Position numbers and translations under genes: made by a program. A stretch of DNA of 64,000 nt from Amycolatopsis taiwanensis DSM 45107. GTDB taxonomy: Bacteria; Actinomycetota; Actinomycetes; Mycobacteriales; Pseudonocardiaceae. This document shows positions 59,553-64,000 of this stretch, piece by piece. The notes beneath the pieces are model-generated. The model worked only from the letters and a program-made list of their open reading frames with translations, did not search any database and was not told the DNA's origin. Where the stretch lies: the NCBI RefSeq assembly GCF_000519205.1, contig NZ_JAFB01000041.1:1481-65480 (forward strand). Direction: 5' to 3'. Each line of letters begins with the position of its first letter. Within the stretch, counting starts at the first letter, position 1.

Positions 59553-60269
59553 CCTTGCGTGATCGGCTAACGGGGGAAGGTGATCTTTGCATGCGGGCCA
59601 CGTTAATAATTACGCTGTGTGCGCACAGGATGCCATATACCGAAATCCGTCCAATGGTGGACGAACCCGGCCTGTCCGGGCGTATTCGGAATGACGGAAG
59701 CCCCGGAGTTCGCGGAGGAGACCACCACCACCGTGACCGCGGCTTGCGCCGGTGAAGCACAAAGCAACCGGCTGGCGTGTCCGACAGAAACTTTGGCATA
59801 CAAACGTTTCCGCCACGTCAAAACAGACCAAGGGCAAGCAACTAACCCCTCGCCATCGCGTCCGAGACGGGCGGATTCGGCGACTGGCAAGGGTTTCCGA
59901 GCTTCGCCGGTCGACATCCGGAGAACTACAAAAGTGCGACCTCAGCGCGCCGCGACAAGCTTCCACTCACTGATCAGTTCGACGACTCGATTTGCAGCTC
60001 CTGCCGACACACCCTGGTTTCCCAGATTGCCCTACACACCGGCAGAGCAGCGACGCGGCCGGCGTGCTGCCGTCCAGCACAAGAGAGAAAGGCTAACGCG
60101 CTTTACGAGATCGGGCCGAGGTCGCCCGGCTGGTCCCCGCCGTCCCGGGGCGGCGGCCAGGCTGCGGGCACTCGCCAGTCTCAGCACCGCAGGGAGGTGA
60201 TGCGACGGTCCCCTCCGCGCAGGGGTCAACAGAGACGGCTATGGCGCATCCCACAGGGGCGCGAGTTGA
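59553..60269. other. Unusually AT-rich gene-free region
   Basis: About 720 bases hold no frame that I can support; 59619-60200 (plus) and 59610-59966 (minus) are open but show no family pattern. The first part is lower in GC and holds small palindromes: TGTGCGCACA (59617-59626) and CGTCCA-ATGG-TGGACG. It may be a promoter region, an unannotated small RNA or decayed DNA. Confidence 0.35.
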
Positions 60270-60307
60270 AGTTCGTAGGACGAACTAATATTGTTCGTGA
60301 TACGAAC
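60270..60307 (+). promoter_or_regulatory. Twin palindromic operators GTTCGTNNNACGAAC
   Basis: Box 1 is AGTTCGT-AGG-ACGAACT (60270-60286), perfect over 7 bp arms. Box 2 is GTTCGT-GAT-ACGAAC (60293-60307), perfect over 6-bp arms. The centres are 22 bp apart. They lie 36-73 bp upstream of the oxidoreductase ATG and are followed by GAGGAAAG as ribosome site. They look like binding sites of a dimeric regulator of TetR type; no regulator gene is adjacent. Confidence 0.75.
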
Positions 60308-60342
60308 TCAAGATCGTCGTCCATGGGAACGAGGAAAGAACC

Positions 60343-61272
60343 ATGTCTGAACAGCGAGTCGTCTTCGGCTTCGGTGCGCACAGCACCGTCGACGACGGAC
60401 CGGAACTGTTGCGCATGACGGAGCAAGCCGACCGGGACGGGCTCGACATCTTCTCACTGTCGGACCATCCCTACCTCGGCGGGCGCCTGGACGCCAACGC
60501 CACGATCGGATTCATCCTCGGTCGCACGCAACACATCGCGGGCTTCGCCAACGTCACCAACCTGCCGACCCGGCCCGCACCGATGCTGGCCCGAACGGTG
60601 ACGTCGCTGTCGGCGCTGTCCGGAGGCCGCATCGTGCTCGGCGCGGGCGCGGGTGGGTTGTGGGACCGGATCGCCGCCATGGGCGTGCCCCGGTTGTCGC
60701 CCGGCGAGGCCGTTGAAGCCTTCGAGGAATCGATCGTCCTGATCAAAAAGCTCTCCGGAGGTGGCCCGCCGGTCACCTACCGCGGCCGCCACTACCAGGT
60801 GGACCAACTCGAGCCCGCGCCGGTGGCCGCGCCGGAAGTTTGGACCGGATCGGTCGGCCCGAAGTCCCTGGCCGCCACCGGCCGGGTGGCCGACGGCTGG
60901 ATCCCCGGCCACGCAGCGGATTGGCGCAGCGAGCGATACCGCGCGTCGCGGCCGATCATCGACGAAGCCGCGGCGGCCGTGGGCCGCGACCCCCGGGAGA
61001 TCCGCACGGTCTTCAACTTCCCTGGACGCATCACCGATCGGCCGCTGACCAACACTCGTAACGCCGACGGTCGCTGGGTCGGCGGCTCAGCCGGCCAGTG
61101 GATCGAAGAGCTGACCGAAGCCGTGCTGGAACACCGCGCCTCAGGCTTCATCCTCTTCTCGCCCGCCGGCGGCACACAGGACAGCATCTCCCTCGGCCGC
61201 TGGGCCAACGAGATCGTCCCGGCCGTGCGCGAAGCGATCACGAAGGAGACCGTGTCCGCTCGGCGGCCGTGA
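60343..61272 (+). CDS. LLM-class flavin-dependent oxidoreductase
   Basis: 309 residues, ATG 60343. Luciferase-like fold: FGFGAHSTVDDGPELLRMTEQADRDGLDIFSLSDHPYLGG near the start, RPAPMLARTVTSLSALSGGRIVLGAGAGG and VWTGSVGPKSLAATGRVADGWIPG. It uses FMN or F420; the pattern with SDHPY and LGAGAGG fits the F420-dependent group, though cofactor choice cannot be proven. Downstream spacing of 142 bp to the next gene suggests a separate unit. Probably induced through the twin palindromes upstream. Confidence 0.88.
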   Translation: MSEQRVVFGFGAHSTVDDGPELLRMTEQADRDGLDIFSLSDHPYLGGRLDANATIGFILGRTQHIAGFANVTNLPTRPAPMLARTVTSLSALSGGRIVLGAGAGGLWDRIAAMGVPRLSPGEAVEAFEESIVLIKKLSGGGPPVTYRGRHYQVDQLEPAPVAAPEVWTGSVGPKSLAATGRVADGWIPGHAADWRSERYRASRPIIDEAAAAVGRDPREIRTVFNFPGRITDRPLTNTRNADGRWVGGSAGQWIEELTEAVLEHRASGFILFSPAGGTQDSISLGRWANEIVPAVREAITKETVSARRP

Positions 61273-61414
61273 TCCAACCGAACGCATCCGCGTACCGTCG
61301 CAGAGTTCAAAAACCAGTAAAATCACGATCCGCGCCGCGCTCGTTCGCCGAGATGAACATCACGTTTTTGACATACCTCTGCGTGAAACGCCGGTAATCA
61401 CTACCGTCCTGCCG

Positions 61415-62077
61415 ATGAGCTACCCACCGCAGCCTGGGCAACCGCAGCCTGATCCGTACGGCCGGCAGGGACTGTACGGGCAGCAACCGAACGCCGGCGG
61501 ATTCCCACCGCAGCAACAGTACGGCCACCAGCCGTATCCCGGCGGCTATCCGCAGGGCCAGTTCGGCGGTTACGGCGGTCCCCAGCCCCCGAAGAAGAAG
61601 ACCGGGCTCTGGGTCGGCCTCGGCATCCTCGCGGTTGCCGTCGCCGCCTTCCTGATCACCGGTCTCGCCGCACCCGGCTTCCTGCTGAGCAAGGACAACA
61701 ACGGCAACAATCAGGCGGCGCCCGGGGATCTCGGTGGCACGAGCGGCCAGCCCGGTTCCAGCCCGCAGGCCACGGTGCAAGCGATGCTCACCGCGCTGAA
61801 CGCGAAGGACACGGCCACGCTCATCAGCATGAAGTGTGCGGACGCAAGCTCGAGCGTACAGGCGGGCATCGACGACATCGACGCAGTGGAACGTTTCGAG
61901 ATGGGTCCCCCGGGCACCGAGACGCCGACCTCGTACGAGCAAACCCTGATGGTCACAGCCGGAGGCCGCACCGCTCCGTATACCGGCACGCTGGCCAAGG
62001 AAGGCGGGAAGTGGTGCTGGCAGGGACTCAAGTCCGGCTCCAGCTCCTCGAGTTCGCGAACCCGCAGCAGCTCCTAA
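61415..62077 (+). CDS. Membrane protein with Pro/Gln/Gly-rich start and DUF4878-like outer domain
   Basis: 220 residues, ATG 61415. Residues 1-60 are a cytosolic repeat-rich region (PPQPGQPQPDPYGRQG, GYPQGQFGGYGG). A membrane helix lies at about 64-90 (GLWVGLGILAVAVAAFLITGLAAPGFLL). The outer part has ATVQAMLTALNAKDTATLISMKCADASSS and a late EGGKWCWQGLKSG, with two cysteines, resembling lumazine-binding or NTF2-like domains of actinobacterial membrane proteins. Function unknown. Confidence 0.75.
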   Translation: MSYPPQPGQPQPDPYGRQGLYGQQPNAGGFPPQQQYGHQPYPGGYPQGQFGGYGGPQPPKKKTGLWVGLGILAVAVAAFLITGLAAPGFLLSKDNNGNNQAAPGDLGGTSGQPGSSPQATVQAMLTALNAKDTATLISMKCADASSSVQAGIDDIDAVERFEMGPPGTETPTSYEQTLMVTAGGRTAPYTGTLAKEGGKWCWQGLKSGSSSSSSRTRSSS

Positions 62078-62418
62078 GCACCGACCAACTGACAACCGGC
62101 CGCTGACCAGCGCGGCCCGGCCAGCCGAACAGCGTGGGCGCAGTCCGTTCCCACGCCTCACACAGCCGGGCCGCGCTGATCTTTGTCACGCCCTGCCCAA
62201 ACCGTTCGGCATCCGGGCTTCGGCGCCGGCTCCCCGGGCTTGCGCCCGGCTCGACGCCCATGTCCGAACCCGGTCAGCACCGGCAACTGATCCGGCAGTC
62301 CACACAGGACTCCAGGTGTTCGAGGACCCGCCCACCCGATCGGCGGGTGCGAGGACTTGACCAGGCTGGGTTGAGCAACATGTGCGCCCATGGCGACGAG
62401 CTTCGCGGAAAAACCCGT
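62078..62418. other. Gene-free region upstream of the erm leader
   Basis: No gene is supported here. Together with the following promoter it forms the 377-bp control region of the erm unit. A 124-codon open frame on the plus strand ends with the leader peptide and is not conserved-looking. Confidence 0.35.
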
Positions 62419-62447
62419 GGCAACTTCAGCCGATCCTTGGCTAGCCT
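62419..62447 (+). promoter_or_regulatory. Candidate promoter of the erm leader, giving a leaderless transcript
   Basis: TAGCCT (62442-62447) is a good actinobacterial -10 box. A 17-bp spacer leads to GGCAAC (62419-62424), a weak -35, preceded by the AT run GGAAAAAC (62408-62415), the arrangement of WhiB7-dependent promoters. With a start point seven bases after the -10 box the transcript would begin at the leader ATG (62455). All of this is inference. Confidence 0.5.
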
Positions 62448-62454
62448 CGTCCTC

Positions 62455-62508
62455 ATGTACGGCATCTGTTTCATGCGTCTGCGCAGCAGCCGGGCTCTGG
62501 CTCGCTAG
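62455..62508 (+). CDS. Leader peptide of the erm gene with macrolide-arrest motif
   Basis: The 17-codon frame encodes MYGICFMRLRSSRALAR and stops with TAG at 62506-62508. Residues 7-10 are MRLR, the +X+ arrest motif known from the ErmD leader (MTHSMRLR...), where a macrolide-bound ribosome stalls at R-L-R. It is 69 bp upstream of erm. Its last five codons form the 5' arm of a stable hairpin. No ribosome site precedes it and the promoter position suggests a leaderless start. Likely function: drug-dependent induction of erm. Confidence 0.8.
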   Translation: MYGICFMRLRSSRALAR

Positions 62509-62576
62509 CTTCGCAGGACGCGAGCCCAGGGCCCACCGAGATCCCGTTCATCTCGAGGACCCGAAAGGGCTTTTGC
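62492..62576 (+). promoter_or_regulatory. Attenuator hairpins between leader peptide and erm
   Basis: Hairpin 1:2 pairs GGGCTCTGGCTCGC (62492-62505) with GCGAGCCCAGGGCCC (62520-62534), 13-14 bp with one or two bulges. Hairpin 3:4 is CGAGAT (62537-62542) with ATCTCG (62550-62555). Then CCC-GAAA-GGG (62560-62569) and TTTT follow; the GAAAGGG is also the erm ribosome site, 8 bp from its GTG. Opening hairpin 1:2 by a stalled ribosome could free strand 2 and change access to the ribosome site, or prevent termination at the T-run. Confidence 0.6.
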
Positions 62577-62577
62577 T

Positions 62578-63390
62578 GTGGCGCAGGACTTCGCGCACGG
62601 AAACTATTCGCATACCCAGAGGAAGGTCAAATATCCAGGCCGCGCTCGCACGCCCAAAGATCGGGCGCGACGCGAGCTATCCCAGAATTTCCTGGTCGAC
62701 CGGCATGCCGTGGAGCTGCTGCTCAAGGCAGCACAGCCGAGCGGTCTTGTGCTCGAGCCCGGCGCGGGTGAGGGAATACTCACCATGGCGCTGGCCGACG
62801 CGGGCGCCGAGGTCGTGGGCTACGAGATCGACCCGCTGCTGGCGGCCAAGCTCCGGGCCAGGACCAAGCTGAAGATCGTCCGGGGTGACTTCACCGCCAT
62901 GCGGCCGCCGGGCAGGCCGTTCGCGGTCGTGGGGAGCATCCCGTACTCGATTACCTCCAAGATCGTCGACTGGTGCCTGCGGGCGCCGAAGCTGACCTCT
63001 GCCACCTTGGTGACCCAGCTCGAGTACGCCCGCAAGCGCAGCGGCGACTTCGGCCGGTGGAGCCTGGTGACAGTGGAACGCTGGCCGTGGTTCTCGTGGA
63101 AGTTGCACGGGAGGGTCGACCGGGAAAGTTTCCGGCCCGTCCCTTCCGTCGACTCGGCGATCCTGCGGATCGAGCGGCGACCGGAGCCTCTCGTCGACGA
63201 GAGCGGCGCCTGGCAGGAGCTGGTGAGGCTGGGGTTTTCGGGCGTCGGCGGCTCGCTCTACGCCTCCCTACACCGGCATTACGGCGGGGTGGACGCGGCC
63301 TTCGAACGAGCGGGCATCGCCCGTGACGAGGTGGTGGCCTTCGTGCGTCCCAACCAGTGGGTCACGCTCTTCAACTCACTGCAACGCTGA
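62578..63390 (+). CDS. erm: Erm-type 23S rRNA (adenine-N6) methyltransferase
   Basis: 270 residues from GTG 62578. It methylates A2058 of 23S rRNA (E. coli number) and confers resistance to macrolides, lincosamides and streptogramin B in its family. Visible marks: RRELSQNFLVD (33-41), SAM motif VLEPGAGEG (58-66), acidic YEID near 82-85, VRGDF (101-105) and motif IV SIPYSITSK at 120-128, where other Erm proteins have N-IPY/F. The C-terminal domain has FRPVPSVDSAILRIERR and LYASLHRHYGGVDAAFERAGI. No aminoglycoside or peptide antibiotic cluster adjoins. Induced through the leader peptide directly upstream (predicted). Confidence 0.93.
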   Translation: MAQDFAHGNYSHTQRKVKYPGRARTPKDRARRELSQNFLVDRHAVELLLKAAQPSGLVLEPGAGEGILTMALADAGAEVVGYEIDPLLAAKLRARTKLKIVRGDFTAMRPPGRPFAVVGSIPYSITSKIVDWCLRAPKLTSATLVTQLEYARKRSGDFGRWSLVTVERWPWFSWKLHGRVDRESFRPVPSVDSAILRIERRPEPLVDESGAWQELVRLGFSGVGGSLYASLHRHYGGVDAAFERAGIARDEVVAFVRPNQWVTLFNSLQR

Positions 63391-63476
63391 CCCCACCGGC
63401 TTGGCCGTCGCCTTGATGGCGGCGGCCAAGCCGGGTGACGTCGAAACCGCGACCGGCGAACAGGCCTGCGATCAGC

Positions 63477-64000
63477 TCACCCACCCGTACCCGGCGACGG
63501 AGGAGGCCCTCCGGTGCCACCCGGCGTTTCAATGTCAGGGCAGCGGGTCCCGGACGCCGGGAGCTTCAGGTTGATCAGGTAGTCCTCGACGATGCTGTTG
63601 ATGCAGGCGCTCGGGCCCGCGTGGGCCGTGCTCGGGTAGATGGTGTGGCCGTAGCCCTCGTAGGTGACGAGCGTGGCGCCGGTTTGCTTGGCAGCGCCTT
63701 GGGACCAGGTGTAGACCGTGGCGAAGTCGTGGACGTTGCCGAGCAGCATCATCGCGGGCGCATTCCCGGTGTGCGCCGGCTGCTGCGGGTAGGTGGTCTT
63801 GCCGGTGTAGCCGACGCAGTCCAGGGCGCTGTTGGCGTATGGGCTCCACTGCACGGTGGGATACGAACGCGCCAGCCGCTCCGACAGTGCCGACCACTCG
63901 GCATAGTCCCGCACCTGCATGCGCCAGTCCTGGCAGAACCACACTTCGTGCGGCAGCTGTACCCGCCCTGCCGGCGGACCGTCGCCGCCCGGCGGGGGCG
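63477..64000 (-). CDS. C-terminal part of a secreted alpha/beta-hydrolase with TAP-like domain (5' end outside window)
   Basis: The minus frame is open from the window edge (64000) to a TGA at 63477-63479, 174 residues. The sequence VWFCQDWRM and YPTVQWSPYANSALDCVGYTG and PAMMLLGNVHDFATVYTWSQGAAKQTGATLVTYEGYGHTIYP corresponds to the TAP-like C-terminal domain of secreted tripeptidyl aminopeptidases. The His of the triad is in YGHTIYP and its Asp in VHDFATVY. The end is a Pro/Gly-rich tail. Cysteines at WFCQD and DCVGY suggest disulfides. The nucleophile lies beyond the window. Confidence 0.8.
   Translation of the reverse strand, partial: PPPGGDGPPAGRVQLPHEVWFCQDWRMQVRDYAEWSALSERLARSYPTVQWSPYANSALDCVGYTGKTTYPQQPAHTGNAPAMMLLGNVHDFATVYTWSQGAAKQTGATLVTYEGYGHTIYPSTAHAGPSACINSIVEDYLINLKLPASGTRCPDIETPGGTGGPPPSPGTGG

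Noticed and set aside
59619..60200. 193-residue open frame in the gap before the LLM gene
   Set aside because: Arg/Ser/Pro-rich, no conserved pattern, uncharacteristic codon use; a chance frame in high-GC DNA.

Overview
The window is high-GC DNA from a filamentous actinomycete. The best guess is Pseudonocardiaceae, Amycolatopsis-like. Supporting signs are the order tRNA-Val, ahpE, DUF3052, aceE, a PucR-type regulator, fabD, fabH, acpP, fabF (the mycobacterial and streptomycete FAS-II neighbourhood), frequent GTG and TTG starts, several likely leaderless starts, an Lsr2-type protein, Ku, many ECF sigma factors and an AfsR-type regulator. The genus is an inference from gene content only.

Layout. 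1-900: the end of a DUF222/HNH protein and a methyltransferase with an internal deletion. 900-4760: an IclR regulator, an ABC-F ATPase paired with a SnoaL-like protein, and a glycosyltransferase-like gene. 4818-11200: a seven-gene minus-strand operon (amidohydrolase, PRD protein, SFCGS protein, DUF4312, DUF4311, DUF4310, and a DgaE-like lyase fused to HPr) with a divergent IclR regulator and two operator-like palindromes between them. This matches the poorly characterised conserved cluster known from Enterococcus (EF_0829 to EF_0839) and Aeromonas, and is the best candidate here for an undescribed system. 11300-14300: a decayed element bounded by a 25-bp repeat of the tRNA-Val 3' end, holding an antirepressor with an in-frame stop, an IS30 scrap, repeats and duplicated gene fragments.

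14343-26110 is core metabolism: peroxiredoxin, pyruvate dehydrogenase E1, an FMN alpha-hydroxy-acid oxidase, a PnuC-like transporter, and the fatty-acid synthase operon under a FasR/MabR-type regulator with a matching operator upstream of fabD. 26173-40306 holds conserved actinobacterial genes: DUF3145, a NERD-like membrane protein, a flavoprotein disulfide reductase, an Lsr2 N-domain fused to a histone-H1-like tail, a three-subunit proton-translocating transhydrogenase, YjbQ, a HAD phosphatase, ProS, a 2-hydroxyacid dehydrogenase and an NmrA-type protein. Two short tandem-repeat arrays (22-bp and 21-bp units) lie in intergenic spaces here.

40393-59466 is accessory and regulatory: a Tat-exported protein, an ECF sigma factor with a CU044_5270-type membrane partner, a secreted sedolisin beside a large secreted protein without a visible protease domain, an AfsR-like regulator, a flavin monooxygenase, an ArsR-regulated MFS pump, Ku, an ECF sigma-Ogt pair, a DinB-like protein and a DUF3761 lipoprotein. 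59500-64000 holds an F420/FMN-type oxidoreductase behind twin GTTCGTNNNACGAAC palindromes, a membrane protein, and an Erm-type 23S rRNA methyltransferase. The erm gene is preceded by a probably leaderless 17-codon leader peptide with an MRLR macrolide-arrest motif and a set of hairpins, followed by the end of a secreted hydrolase running off the window.
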